Assembly: GCF_040784915.1 (NCBI RefSeq)
Contig: NZ_CP160797.1
Span: forward strand, 635,001 to 699,000
Length of the DNA: 64,000 nt
From: Bacillus vallismortis
GTDB lineage: Bacteria; Bacillota; Bacilli; Bacillales; Bacillaceae
Direction of reading: 5' to 3'
The position numbers and the translations under genes were made by a program. Below are positions 47,257 to 56,378 of this stretch, one piece after another. The stretch's first letter is position 1. Every line of letters begins with the position of its first letter. The notes beneath the pieces are model-generated. The model was not told the DNA's origin. It saw only the letters and a list, made by a program, of their open reading frames with translations, and did no database searches.

Positions 47257-48449
47257 TGAAGAAGACGCAATGGCTGGTATATGGGTGGAAGCTGATTGTA
47301 TTAACGCTATTGACTGCTGCTGTTTTTTCTTACGCGATGTTTCAAGGCGGCTTTGTCAGCTGGTTTTTGTTTTACGCGTTTCTCCCTTTTGTCGTGTATG
47401 CCGGACTGCTGGCGTTGTATCCGCTCCGCTCTTTTCAGGCTTCACGGCAAATGGCCAAAACACAATTGCAAGCGGGGGACAGGCTGGGCGTGTCGGTAAC
47501 GCTGAGAAGGAAGCTGCCGTTTCCGCTGATGTATATGGTGATTGAAGATTGCCTGCCAGAAGGAATCGAGTCATTGAACCGAGACGAAGCCGCGGCCAAA
47601 CGTCTCGTTTTTCCTTGGTTTAAACGGCGTATGACGATGTCGTATGAATTAGCTCGCGTACCGCGCGGAGAACATCATTTTCATGCTGTCAGGGTGCGAA
47701 CCGGGGACGTTCTCGGCTTGATTGAAAAAACAGCTTTTTATGAGCTGGATGATACCCTGTTTGTCTATCCATCCTTTCAGCGACTTTCTTATCAGGTGAA
47801 TGAGAGGCATCAGGAAGATGGTGTAAGCGGGTCTTCTCCGGTTCATCAGCACCATTCCGCAGTCGCAGCGAGTGTTCGGGATTACCAGCCGGGAGACCGG
47901 TTTGCCGCGTTAGACTGGAAGACTTCTGCACGGCGGAGCCAGCTGATGACGAAGGAATTTGAACCGTCTCGAAGCAAAAACCTGGTTCTTCTGATGGATC
48001 GTTTTTCCTCTGAAGCATTCGAAGAGGTCGTTACTGTGTCAGCTTCGATTCTTCATTCTGTTTTACAAAGCGGCGCGGGGGCAGGTTTGGCCTCAGTCGG
48101 AAAGGAAAAAACGCTTTTTCCTATTCAAGAAGGGGAGCAGCATTTTAAGCGCATGCTTCGGCATTTAGCCGTCGTTCATTGTGATGCGGCTGACCCGGTA
48201 AGCCGATATGTACGGGAGGAGCTGGGTAAGCCGTCTGTTCGCAAAGCTGATAAGGTGATCGTCACGGGGCAGTTCACGGAAGATTTGTTGAACTTAGCAG
48301 AAACCGGGGGAGGCCGGTTTACAGTGATCCTGGCAAAAGAGAAAGACGCTGAGCTTTCTCAAGCTGAAAATGTCATGGTCGAACGCATGATGAAACGCCA
48401 AATCAGAGTTCAGGTCATGAGGGGCGGACGAGTTTCGCGTGTTGTTTAG
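47256..48449 (+). CDS. yeaD: DUF58 protein YeaD
   Basis: A 397-residue protein with two N-terminal membrane helices and the DUF58 core RDYQPGDRFAALDWKTSAR, followed by a vWA-like region (LVLLMDRFSSEAFEEVV) without a full MIDAS. It is the usual middle partner of MoxR and transglutaminase genes. The gene overlaps yeaC by one base and is followed after 20 bases by yebA. Function unknown; probably envelope related. Confidence 0.88.
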   Translation: MKKTQWLVYGWKLIVLTLLTAAVFSYAMFQGGFVSWFLFYAFLPFVVYAGLLALYPLRSFQASRQMAKTQLQAGDRLGVSVTLRRKLPFPLMYMVIEDCLPEGIESLNRDEAAAKRLVFPWFKRRMTMSYELARVPRGEHHFHAVRVRTGDVLGLIEKTAFYELDDTLFVYPSFQRLSYQVNERHQEDGVSGSSPVHQHHSAVAASVRDYQPGDRFAALDWKTSARRSQLMTKEFEPSRSKNLVLLMDRFSSEAFEEVVTVSASILHSVLQSGAGAGLASVGKEKTLFPIQEGEQHFKRMLRHLAVVHCDAADPVSRYVREELGKPSVRKADKVIVTGQFTEDLLNLAETGGGRFTVILAKEKDAELSQAENVMVERMMKRQIRVQVMRGGRVSRVV

Positions 48450-48469
48450 AAAGAGGGGTGACGGTGCAC

Positions 48470-50674
48470 ATGCCGCACGATGATCAGAAGGGAAGCCGTT
48501 TGAGCTTGCTGCTATTTTATTTTCTGGCGTTTTTATTGCTGTGGGAGTGGCTCAGACCGCTTGACCGTTTTACAGATACGAAACATACGGGTTTTTTTAT
48601 TGTCTTTATCGGCTTGACGTTTCTACTGAGTTTTTTCAGAATGAGGTGGTTTGTCACCGTTCCTTTTTGTGTCTTATTTACGTTGATCTCGGTGCACATC
48701 CTGTTTTATCAAGGGTCCATCTTTGATTTGAACTGGGTCAGCTCTTTTTTGCGGGATGTCTATTTGAATATCACGCTGATACAATCAGGGCAATGGAATG
48801 ACATGATTCCTTCGTTTCGGACCCTGTTGTTTTTTGTGCTGTTGTGGCTGCTGGTCTATCTCCTTCATTATTGGGTGATTTACCAGAGAAGAATCTTATT
48901 TTTCTTTATGATGACAGTAGCGTATATTACGATTCTTGATACCTTTACGCCATATGATGCCACTTTTGCCGTCATCCGTATCGTGCTGATCGGCTTCTTT
49001 ATGCTTGGCCTTTTATACTTAGAACGCATCAAGCTGATGGAAAGAATCGCATTGCCAAAAATATCTGTCCTGAAATGGTTTCTGCCGTTATCGGTATTCA
49101 TTTTGGCTGCCGTGGGATTCGGACTTGCCGCTCCGAAATCAGATCCGGCTTGGCCTGATCCGGTGCCTTTTCTCAAAAAAATGACCAATCAAGAGCGTGT
49201 GCCGGCTGGTGAAAGCAAAATCGGATACGGGAACCATGACGAATCACTCGGCGGCCCGTTTCAGCAGGATGACACCCCTGTTTTTACTTGGCAGGGAAAA
49301 GAGCGTACGTATTTCCGTGTGGAAACGAAGGATACGTATACCGGGAAAGGTTGGATTGAAACAGACACAGGCATGTCATATCAGCTAAGCGGAGGGAAAG
49401 TTGAAAATCTATGGTTTGACCACAAGGTTGCGACAGAACGCAGCGCCGTCCGTGTCAAAGTTGATGAACACTACGGGTATAACCATGTGATGTATCCGAT
49501 CGGTGCGAAAACCATACAGCCAAAGCAGGCTGTCTCGCTTGAAATGAACGGAAACACGGAACAAATTTCCCCGATCAGTGAACAAGCCGGTGAGATCAGA
49601 AATATGGGGAGCTATTCCGTAACGTACAATTCCCCGGTCTACAAGCTGGATGAGCTGAGAAAGGTGAAAGTGAGAAACAACAGTGAGGAATACACATTCA
49701 GCAACCGCTATATGCAGCTGCCGGATTCACTGCCTGAGCGGGTGAGAACCCTTGCGGCCAAGCTGACTCAGGATCATGATAATATGTTTGATAAGGTGAA
49801 AGCGGTTGAGGACTATTTAGGTTCAAATCAGTTCACATATGAAACCGAAAACGTGACCATCCCTAAGGATGATGGGGATTATGTCGATCAATTTCTGTTT
49901 GAAACAAAGATGGGCTACTGTGATAACTTTTCTTCCGCTATGGTGGTGCTCCTGCGTTCGGCCGGCATTCCGGCCCGCTGGGTCAAGGGGTATACATCAG
50001 GCGAATATAAAGAAGCGGGAAACAAAAACGGCAGCATCTACGAGGTGACAAATAACAACGCCCATTCCTGGGTAGAGGTGTATTTCCCAGAACAGGGCTG
50101 GGTCACATTTGAGCCGACTAAAGGGTTTACAAACCCGGCTGCATTTACTTCTTCTGACACAAAGGATTCCGGCAGCGAAAGCAGCAGCTCACCGGAGAAA
50201 ACAAAAGAAGCGCAGAAAAAAGAGAAAAAACAGCCGGAAAAACAAAAGGAAAAACGGGAGACACCAGTTTCTAAAAAACCGTCCGCTTCACGTGAAAATG
50301 CCGGGGCGGGCTGGTATGGAGCGCTTGGGGTTCTTGCAGTCCTGCTCTTGGCAGCGGTCTTGCTGTATGTTTTCCGTTCGCTATGGATTCCTATTTTCGT
50401 TGTAAGAAAATTGAAGCGGCGCAGCGATCAGCACGTGTTTTTTGAGGCATATGGCGCGCTGCTGAAACAGCTGAAGAGAAGAGGCATTCCGAAACGAGAC
50501 AGTGAAACGCTGCGTGACTATGCGAAACGAATCGATGGAAAATATAGCTCGGAAGACATGTCAAAGCTGACATCAAGCTATGAACGGGCGCTTTACAGAA
50601 ATGAAGATTCGAAGGCGCTTTGGAATGAAACCAGAGAGTTATGGGAAAATTTAATTAAAAGAAGATGGTCTTGA
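48470..50674 (+). CDS. yebA: Membrane transglutaminase-like protein YebA
   Basis: A 734-residue protein with five or more N-terminal membrane helices, an extracellular transglutaminase-like domain with the triad C (GYCDNFSSAMVVLLRSAG), H (NAHSWVEVYFPE) and D/E (WVTFEPTKGF), a lysine/serine-rich spacer, and a last membrane helix before a cytoplasmic DUF4129-type tail (RRGIPKRDSETLRDYAK). With yeaC and yeaD it forms a MoxR-DUF58-transglutaminase unit. ATG 48470 is chosen because GGGGTGA lies 8 bases before; GTGs at 48458 and 48464 are in frame. Confidence 0.88.
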   Translation: MPHDDQKGSRLSLLLFYFLAFLLLWEWLRPLDRFTDTKHTGFFIVFIGLTFLLSFFRMRWFVTVPFCVLFTLISVHILFYQGSIFDLNWVSSFLRDVYLNITLIQSGQWNDMIPSFRTLLFFVLLWLLVYLLHYWVIYQRRILFFFMMTVAYITILDTFTPYDATFAVIRIVLIGFFMLGLLYLERIKLMERIALPKISVLKWFLPLSVFILAAVGFGLAAPKSDPAWPDPVPFLKKMTNQERVPAGESKIGYGNHDESLGGPFQQDDTPVFTWQGKERTYFRVETKDTYTGKGWIETDTGMSYQLSGGKVENLWFDHKVATERSAVRVKVDEHYGYNHVMYPIGAKTIQPKQAVSLEMNGNTEQISPISEQAGEIRNMGSYSVTYNSPVYKLDELRKVKVRNNSEEYTFSNRYMQLPDSLPERVRTLAAKLTQDHDNMFDKVKAVEDYLGSNQFTYETENVTIPKDDGDYVDQFLFETKMGYCDNFSSAMVVLLRSAGIPARWVKGYTSGEYKEAGNKNGSIYEVTNNNAHSWVEVYFPEQGWVTFEPTKGFTNPAAFTSSDTKDSGSESSSSPEKTKEAQKKEKKQPEKQKEKRETPVSKKPSASRENAGAGWYGALGVLAVLLLAAVLLYVFRSLWIPIFVVRKLKRRSDQHVFFEAYGALLKQLKRRGIPKRDSETLRDYAKRIDGKYSSEDMSKLTSSYERALYRNEDSKALWNETRELWENLIKRRWS

Positions 50675-50699
50675 CCGCTTATCGACGTGTTGTTAGAAT
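50671..50699 (+). promoter_or_regulatory. SigA promoter of guaA
   Basis: TTGACC (50671-50676), 17-base spacer, TAGAAT (50694-50699). It overlaps the yebA stop codon. Confidence 0.75.
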
Positions 50700-50712
50700 T
50701 AGTGAATATTAT

Positions 50713-50798
50713 CGGAGTCTGGGAGCGAGTTACCGGACTCCGGCAAACGGCCTTGCCAAAGAGGGCGGATCGTGTTTCATATCTGTCCTCGTTTTTTT
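50713..50798 (+). promoter_or_regulatory. guaA leader with intrinsic terminator (possible attenuator)
   Basis: Three stems follow each other: CGGAGTC (50713) with GACTCCG (50736), GGCAA (50742) with TTGCC (50753), and a 10-bp stem GAGGGCGGAT (50761-50770) with ATCTGTCCTC (50781-50790), two of its pairs being G-T, followed by GTTTTTTT. The terminator lies between the guaA promoter and its ribosome binding site, so it can cut off guaA transcription. It may also end yebA transcription. I do not recognise a known riboswitch class. Confidence 0.6.
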
Positions 50799-50835
50799 CT
50801 GTGTCAAAAAACTTAGAGGAGATTAGGTGACAACC

Positions 50836-52377
50836 ATGACAAAGTTAGTGAATGAAATGATTCTTGTCCTTGATTTCGGCAGTCAGTATAACCAGCTGAT
50901 TACACGCCGTATCCGTGAATTCGGTGTATACAGCGAGCTGCATCCCCATACATTGACGGCTGAAGAAATTAAAGAAATGAATCCGAAAGGAATTATTTTA
51001 TCCGGCGGTCCAAACAGTGTGTATGATGAAAACTCTTTCCGCTGTGACGAGAAAATCTTCGAGCTTGATATTCCTGTTTTGGGAATTTGCTACGGCATGC
51101 AGTTGATGACTCATTACCTTGGCGGTAAAGTTGAAGCGGCAAGCCAGCGTGAATACGGAAAAGCAAACATCCACATCGAAGGCGCACCTGATTTGTTCAA
51201 AGATCTTCCGAACGAACAAGTGGTTTGGATGAGCCACGGCGATTTGGTTGTAGAAGTTCCTGAAGGCTTCACTGTTGACGCGACAAGCCATCACTGCCCG
51301 AATTCAGCGATGAGCAAAGCGGACAAAAAATGGTACGGCGTTCAGTTCCATCCGGAAGTGCGCCACTCTGAATACGGCAATGACCTTCTGAAAAACTTTG
51401 TATTCGGCGTTTGCGAATGTGAAGGCAAATGGTCAATGGAGAACTTTATCGAAATTGAAATGCAAAAAATCCGTGAAACGGTCGGAGATAAGCAGGTTCT
51501 TTGCGCGCTAAGCGGCGGCGTTGATTCCTCTGTTGTTGCTGTTTTGATTCATAAAGCGATCGGCGACCAGCTGACTTGTATCTTTGTAGACCATGGTCTT
51601 CTCCGTAAAGGCGAGGCTGAAGGGGTTATGAAAACATTCAGCGAAGGCTTTAACATGAACGTCATTAAAGTAGACGCACAAGACAGATTCTTAAATAAAC
51701 TAAAAGGCGTTTCTGATCCTGAGCAAAAACGCAAAATCATCGGTAATGAATTCATTTACGTGTTCGATGATGAAGCGGACAAGCTCAAAGGCATCGACTA
51801 TCTTGCACAAGGAACGCTTTACACTGATATCATCGAGAGCGGTACGGCAACGGCGCAAACGATCAAATCTCACCACAATGTCGGCGGGCTTCCAGAAGAC
51901 ATGCAGTTTGAACTGATCGAGCCGTTAAACACGCTCTTCAAAGACGAAGTGCGCGCGCTTGGCACAGAGCTCGGCATTCCCGATGACATCGTATGGCGCC
52001 AGCCTTTCCCAGGACCGGGACTCGGAATCCGCGTACTTGGCGAAGTAACAGAAGAAAAACTGGAAATCGTTCGTGAATCAGATGCGATTTTACGTGAAGA
52101 AGTTGCGAATCACGGATTAGAGCGTGATATTTGGCAATACTTCACTGTTCTTCCTGACATCCGCAGCGTTGGTGTTATGGGTGACGCGAGAACATATGAT
52201 TACACAATCGGAATCCGCGCCGTTACTTCAATTGACGGCATGACATCTGACTGGGCGCGTATCCCGTGGGATGTGCTTGAAGTCATTTCGACACGTATCG
52301 TAAACGAAGTGAAGCACATTAACCGCGTGGTGTACGATATTACAAGTAAGCCGCCTGCGACGATTGAGTGGGAATAA
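50836..52377 (+). CDS. guaA: GMP synthase (glutamine-hydrolysing) GuaA
   Basis: GuaA converts XMP to GMP with glutamine and ATP. The N-terminal class-I glutaminase has GICYGMQL with the nucleophile cysteine and FHPEVRHS with the H/E pair. The ATP-pyrophosphatase domain has LSGGVDSSV, and the C-terminal dimer domain ends [12 protein letters not shown] 50836 gives 513 residues, the known length; GTG 50827 is in frame. A terminator-like structure in the leader suggests attenuation. Confidence 0.97.
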   Translation: MTKLVNEMILVLDFGSQYNQLITRRIREFGVYSELHPHTLTAEEIKEMNPKGIILSGGPNSVYDENSFRCDEKIFELDIPVLGICYGMQLMTHYLGGKVEAASQREYGKANIHIEGAPDLFKDLPNEQVVWMSHGDLVVEVPEGFTVDATSHHCPNSAMSKADKKWYGVQFHPEVRHSEYGNDLLKNFVFGVCECEGKWSMENFIEIEMQKIRETVGDKQVLCALSGGVDSSVVAVLIHKAIGDQLTCIFVDHGLLRKGEAEGVMKTFSEGFNMNVIKVDAQDRFLNKLKGVSDPEQKRKIIGNEFIYVFDDEADKLKGIDYLAQGTLYTDIIESGTATAQTIKSHHNVGGLPEDMQFELIEPLNTLFKDEVRALGTELGIPDDIVWRQPFPGPGLGIRVLGEVTEEKLEIVRESDAILREEVANHGLERDIWQYFTVLPDIRSVGVMGDARTYDYTIGIRAVTSIDGMTSDWARIPWDVLEVISTRIVNEVKHINRVVYDITSKPPATIEWE

Positions 52378-52392
52378 GTAAATAGCTAATAG

Positions 52393-52428
52393 AAAAACGT
52401 CCCTTTTACAAAAGGGGCGTTTTTTTTG
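52393..52428 (+). terminator. guaA terminator
   Basis: AAAACGTCCCTTTT pairs with AAAAGGGGCGTTTT, followed by more T. Confidence 0.9.
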
Positions 52429-52437
52429 TGAACTTTT

Positions 52438-52465
52438 TGAAACCGTTTCGGCAGTTTTCCTATCT
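52438..52465 (+). promoter_or_regulatory. Probable ECF-type autoregulated promoter
   Basis: TGAAACCG (52438-52445) with a 16-base gap to CTATCT (52460-52465). TGAAAC is the standard ECF -35 element, and the site is directly before the ECF sigma gene, which normally drives itself. Confidence 0.55.
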
Positions 52466-52487
52466 AACAACATAGGAGGTGGATAAG

Positions 52488-53021
52488 GTGAAGGAAGAAA
52501 GATTGATTACAAAGGCGAGAAAAGGAAATGCTCGAGCCTTTGAAAAGCTTATGCTGGCACATCAGGAGACGTTATATAAAACAGCCTATCTCTATTTAAG
52601 AAACAAAGAAGATGCACTTGATGCTGTACAGGAAACGGCTTATAAAGCCTTTATTCATATAGAAAAACTAAAAGAGCCAAAGTATTTTTTAACGTGGCTT
52701 ACTCGAATACTGATTCATTCCATTTTCGCCATGAATAAAAAGAAAGGAGATTTGGTTCCGATTGAGAAACAGCATGATACTGGCACTGATCAAGCCAATA
52801 TCGAGGAATACATGGATTTGCGAAATGCGATTGATTCACTTGATGAACATGTTCAGCTCACGATTCAGCTCTATTATTTTCAAGATTATTCGATTTCAAT
52901 GATAGCTGAACAAACAGGAATGGCAGAAGGCACAATTAAAACACATTTACATAGAGCAAGAAAAGCTTTGAAACAGGAGCTGGAAAAGGAGGACCAAAAC
53001 AAATGGACAAATACCAAGTAA
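52488..53021 (+). CDS. ECF-type RNA polymerase sigma factor
   Basis: A 177-residue sigma factor with region 2 (AFEKLMLAHQETLYKTAYLYLRNKEDALDAVQETAYKAF, quoted in part: YLRNKEDALDAVQETAYKAF) and region 4 (YFQDYSISMIAEQTGMAEGTIKTHLHRARKAL, helix-turn-helix SISMIAEQTGMAEGTI). It is not one of the seven ECF factors of strain 168 by position, so it looks strain specific. GTG 52488 is 8 bases after AGGAGG; GTG 52479 lies inside that ribosome binding site. It overlaps the next gene by 19 bases, and that gene looks like its anti-sigma factor. Confidence 0.85.
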   Translation: MKEERLITKARKGNARAFEKLMLAHQETLYKTAYLYLRNKEDALDAVQETAYKAFIHIEKLKEPKYFLTWLTRILIHSIFAMNKKKGDLVPIEKQHDTGTDQANIEEYMDLRNAIDSLDEHVQLTIQLYYFQDYSISMIAEQTGMAEGTIKTHLHRARKALKQELEKEDQNKWTNTK

Positions 53022-54469
53022 AACAGATGTATGACGAAATAAAAGTGCCAAAGAAAGCACTCAAAAAGGCAATACATCAAGCTGTCGTTCGTGCTGAAAA
53101 TGAAAGTAACAGCAGGCGCCGTTTTAAATGGGGACGAATCCTAACAAATGGTATCGCTGTTACTGCTGTGGTAGGTATACTGTATTTAACGTCCGGTCTT
53201 TTTCTGCCATCTGTAAACAAAGCGATGGGAAGCATACCCATTGTCGGCCAAATTTATAAGGATTTTCAAGATAAAGTTGGCCTATCATTGTTTAAAAGCA
53301 ATTTGGTCACAGCTTTGAATGAAAAAGCAGAGTCTAGGGGAATCACTGTTTCTGTAAATAGCTCATATTACGATGCCGGACAGCTTGTCTATATCTTTAC
53401 TGTGGATAACTTCCAGTCTGATGAAAAAGAGATCATGTATGATGTGGACGAAGCGAGTTATAACGACAAGTTTTCAATCAACTACGATTTCTTAATGCTT
53501 AAAAAATTAAATAACAAGCAATACGCAGGACAATTAAGGATTTATACAAATGGTACTGAAATAAAAAATGGGGATACTGTGCCTTTTGTGATTACTCATA
53601 TCAATGAAATACAGGGGAATTGGAGATTTAATCTGCCTATTACCAAAAAGAATGCAAGTTATTTAGAAAGTTCAAAGGAGGTATCGGCTTATCATAATCG
53701 TTATCAATTTTCCAATATTCAAGTGGAAAACGGAAAACTTGGATCTGTCCTTCAATTTACAATAGATTATCAAGGCATAGCAAAGAATGATGAGGTTGAA
53801 ATTAACGAGGTCAAAGATGATTTAGGAAACACATATGAGATGTCAGCGTCAAACATCGAACTTGGAGACCGCAAAAAAGTAAACAAGAGAACGGTAAGAG
53901 CAAAAGGCCAAACACAGTTAAAATCACCAATCAATCCAAAAGCGAAAAAGCTGACATTAATAGCAGATATTAGATTTGAGGCTGAGGGCAGTGAAATCGT
54001 TCCGCTAAATGCAGAGATGCCGTTTCGTGTTTCAGAAACAAACCATCAAAACATAGGGATTGAAATCAATAACATGAAACAAGAAGGGAGGAAAGTATTG
54101 GTTTATTACCGCTTCACTGGAGTTGATACTTCAAGTATGAACGAAGATGACTTAGTGAATATAGGTGAAATGATTGGCCTTGGTGATATGAAAAAAATGC
54201 AATCATGGCCTGATCCAATGGCTTATTATGAAGAAGGTTATTATTTGAAATGGAATAAAGCTGAAGTGAAAAATATGAACACAGCCGAAATGGTATCTAC
54301 TTTTGAACTGGATGATGCCTATCTTGATAAGCTTTCTTTAAAGCATTTTGAGTTTAATGAATATGGTCTTTATATTGATAAAGGCGTTTTAAATGACCTG
54401 GTTCAACGAAAGCCATTCTCGTTTACTGTACCAGTGCATCAGGTGAGTCAGCCTGCCAAGATAAAATAA
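53003..54469 (+). CDS. DUF4179-type membrane anti-sigma factor (putative)
   Basis: A 488-residue protein with a short N-terminal cytoplasmic part (about 45 residues), one membrane helix (NGIAVTAVVGILYLTSGLFLP) and a large extracellular domain rich in beta strands (for example YDAGQLVYIFTVDNFQSDE). This is the DUF4179 layout encoded next to ECF sigma factors in Bacillus. I infer that the N-terminal part holds the sigma factor at the membrane and the outer part senses a signal. The ligand is unknown. RBS AAAAGGAGGA before ATG 53003. Confidence 0.8.
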   Translation: MDKYQVKQMYDEIKVPKKALKKAIHQAVVRAENESNSRRRFKWGRILTNGIAVTAVVGILYLTSGLFLPSVNKAMGSIPIVGQIYKDFQDKVGLSLFKSNLVTALNEKAESRGITVSVNSSYYDAGQLVYIFTVDNFQSDEKEIMYDVDEASYNDKFSINYDFLMLKKLNNKQYAGQLRIYTNGTEIKNGDTVPFVITHINEIQGNWRFNLPITKKNASYLESSKEVSAYHNRYQFSNIQVENGKLGSVLQFTIDYQGIAKNDEVEINEVKDDLGNTYEMSASNIELGDRKKVNKRTVRAKGQTQLKSPINPKAKKLTLIADIRFEAEGSEIVPLNAEMPFRVSETNHQNIGIEINNMKQEGRKVLVYYRFTGVDTSSMNEDDLVNIGEMIGLGDMKKMQSWPDPMAYYEEGYYLKWNKAEVKNMNTAEMVSTFELDDAYLDKLSLKHFEFNEYGLYIDKGVLNDLVQRKPFSFTVPVHQVSQPAKIK

Positions 54470-54478
54470 GCATAAGTT

Positions 54479-54513
54479 GAAAAACCGTATGAAGTCATAC
54501 ATACGGTTTTTAT
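54479..54513 (+). terminator. Terminator of the ECF operon
   Basis: AAAACCGTAT pairs with ATACGGTTTT, followed by TAT. Confidence 0.85.
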
Positions 54514-54564
54514 CATTGTTATCAATTTAGTCAATAGACGAATAAACCATTTTTTTGAATCGGT

Positions 54565-54610
54565 AATGTTCGTTTTTTATATTGTCATTTCAAAACGAAC
54601 TTGGTACAAT
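54565..54610 (+). promoter_or_regulatory. pbuG promoter with two PurR boxes
   Basis: TTGTCA (54582-54587), 17-base spacer, TACAAT (54605-54610). AATGTTCGTTT (54565 on) and AAAACGAACTT (54592 on) are an inverted pair of PurBox half sites that overlap the promoter, so PurR should repress it. Confidence 0.75.
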
Positions 54611-54632
54611 AGACACAGAAATCAAATAAGAT

Positions 54633-54705
54633 AATTCGTATAATCGCGGGGATATGGCTCGCAAGTCTCTACCAAGCTACCGTAAATGGCTTGACTACGT
54701 AAACA
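54633..54705 (+). ncRNA. Guanine riboswitch aptamer of pbuG
   Basis: Purine aptamer with the conserved core ATATGGCTCGCAAGTCTCTA and CCGTAAATGGCTTGACTACG. The two loops have the kissing-loop sequences and the base that reads the ligand is C (in GACTACG), so guanine or hypoxanthine is the ligand. Confidence 0.93.
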
Positions 54706-54760
54706 TTTCTTTCGTTTGATATAAATAAAACACGTTTATTTATACGAACTGAAATCCGTC

Positions 54761-54800
54761 TGTAGTCAAGCGTCCCAAAATGCATTGGGGCGTTTTTTAT
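54761..54800 (+). terminator. Riboswitch-controlled terminator of pbuG
   Basis: CGTCCCAA pairs with TTGGGGCG, followed by TTTTTT. TGTAGTCAAGC (54761-54771) is complementary to GCTTGACTACG in the aptamer (54689-54699), which makes the antiterminator when no guanine is bound. Confidence 0.9.
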
Positions 54801-54852
54801 TTGGCGTTTTCAGGGCAGGATAAATAACAAAGAGTGAAGGGAGTCAAATAGC

Positions 54853-56175
54853 TTGAAAAAGTTTTTTCAGTTTGATGAGCTGGGCACCAGCTATCGCAAT
54901 GAAATCATTGGCGGATTAACGACTTTTTTATCTATGGCATATATTCTGTTCGTCAATCCGATTACACTTGCTTTGGAGAGCGTGAAAGATTTTCCGGAAG
55001 CGCTGAGAATTGACCAAGGCGCGGTCTTTACAGCGACAGCGCTGGCGTCTGCGGCAGGCTGTATCTTAATGGGACTGATCGCGAGATATCCGATCGCCAT
55101 CGCGCCAGGTATGGGGCTGAACGCGTTTTTTGCGTTTTCTGTCGTGCTCGGCATGGGCATTTCATGGCAGGCCGCTTTGTCTGGTGTTTTCATTTCAGGT
55201 CTTATCTTTGTTGCTCTTTCGTTAACAGGTTTTCGTGAAAAAATCATCAACGCCATTCCCCCAGAGCTGAAATTGGCAGTCGGCGCGGGTATCGGCCTGT
55301 TTATTACATTCGTTGGATTACAAGGTTCAGGAATTATTACATCCAACCCTTCCACACTCGTCACCATCGGAAACATTCACAGCGGTCCTGTGCTGTTAAC
55401 GATTTTCGGTGTAATTGTAACGGTTATTTTAATGGTGCTTCGCGTTAACGCGGGCGTGTTTATCGGGATGCTGTTAACTGCGGTTGCCGGCATGATTTTC
55501 GGTTTGGTTCCGGTTCCGACTCAAATCATCGGCAGTGTGCCGAGCCTTGAGCCGACTTTCGGACAAGCGTGGCTTCATCTGCCGGATATTTTCTCCGTAC
55601 AAATGCTGATCGTCATTTTAACGTTCTTGTTTGTCGGATTTTTTGATACAGCGGGTACACTGGTTGCTGTGGCAACTCAAGCTGGTTTAATGAAGGAAAA
55701 CAAATTGCCGCGTGCGGGCCGTGCGCTTTTAGCTGATTCATCTTCGATTGTGATCGGCGCCATGCTCGGTACGTCTACCACAACTTCTTACGTGGAATCA
55801 AGCTCAGGCGTCGCTGCGGGTGCCCGCTCAGGATTTGCGGCAATTGTAACAGGTATTCTCTTTTTACTGGCTACGTTTTTCTCGCCGCTTCTATCAGTCG
55901 TTACCTCAAATGTAACGGCTCCGGCGCTGATCATTGTTGGTGCATTGATGGTGGCGCCGCTTGGCAAAATCGCTTGGGATAAGTTCGAGGTGGCCGTTCC
56001 CGCTTTCCTTACCATGATCATGATGCCGTTAACATACAGCATTGCAACTGGGATTGCCATCGGATTTATTTTCTATCCGATTACGATGGTGTGCAAAGGA
56101 AAAGCCAAAGAGGTTCATCCGATTATGTACGGGCTGTTTATCGTTTTTATCCTGTACTTTATCTTCTTAAAATAA
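54853..56175 (+). CDS. pbuG: Hypoxanthine/guanine permease PbuG
   Basis: A 440-residue AzgA-type purine permease with about 13 membrane segments. It starts EIIGGLTTFLSMAYILFVNP, shows PGMGLNAFFAFSVVLG and TTTSYVESSSGVAAGARSG, the family substrate-site segments. It brings in hypoxanthine and guanine. The start is TTG 54853, as in B. subtilis, with AAGGGAG before it. It is under PurR and a guanine riboswitch. Confidence 0.96.
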   Translation: MKKFFQFDELGTSYRNEIIGGLTTFLSMAYILFVNPITLALESVKDFPEALRIDQGAVFTATALASAAGCILMGLIARYPIAIAPGMGLNAFFAFSVVLGMGISWQAALSGVFISGLIFVALSLTGFREKIINAIPPELKLAVGAGIGLFITFVGLQGSGIITSNPSTLVTIGNIHSGPVLLTIFGVIVTVILMVLRVNAGVFIGMLLTAVAGMIFGLVPVPTQIIGSVPSLEPTFGQAWLHLPDIFSVQMLIVILTFLFVGFFDTAGTLVAVATQAGLMKENKLPRAGRALLADSSSIVIGAMLGTSTTTSYVESSSGVAAGARSGFAAIVTGILFLLATFFSPLLSVVTSNVTAPALIIVGALMVAPLGKIAWDKFEVAVPAFLTMIMMPLTYSIATGIAIGFIFYPITMVCKGKAKEVHPIMYGLFIVFILYFIFLK

Positions 56176-56181
56176 CGAATG

Positions 56182-56212
56182 AAACCAGCTGCCTTGGCAG
56201 CTGGTTTTTTTG
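56182..56212 (+). terminator. pbuG terminator
   Basis: AAACCAGCTGCC pairs with GGCAGCTGGTTT, followed by TTTT. Confidence 0.9.
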
Positions 56213-56378
56213 TTGCAAAAGGTAAAACCATTTCATACGATATACCGTCATGTAGATGTGCCGCCATGCTTTACTTAAATGGAAATGACTTGACTGTTCA
56301 GGAAGGCTTCGGTACCTTATATAAGTGTTTTATTTTCTTATGGTATTCCGCCGTATTTTTTTGATAGGAGTTGCTGAC

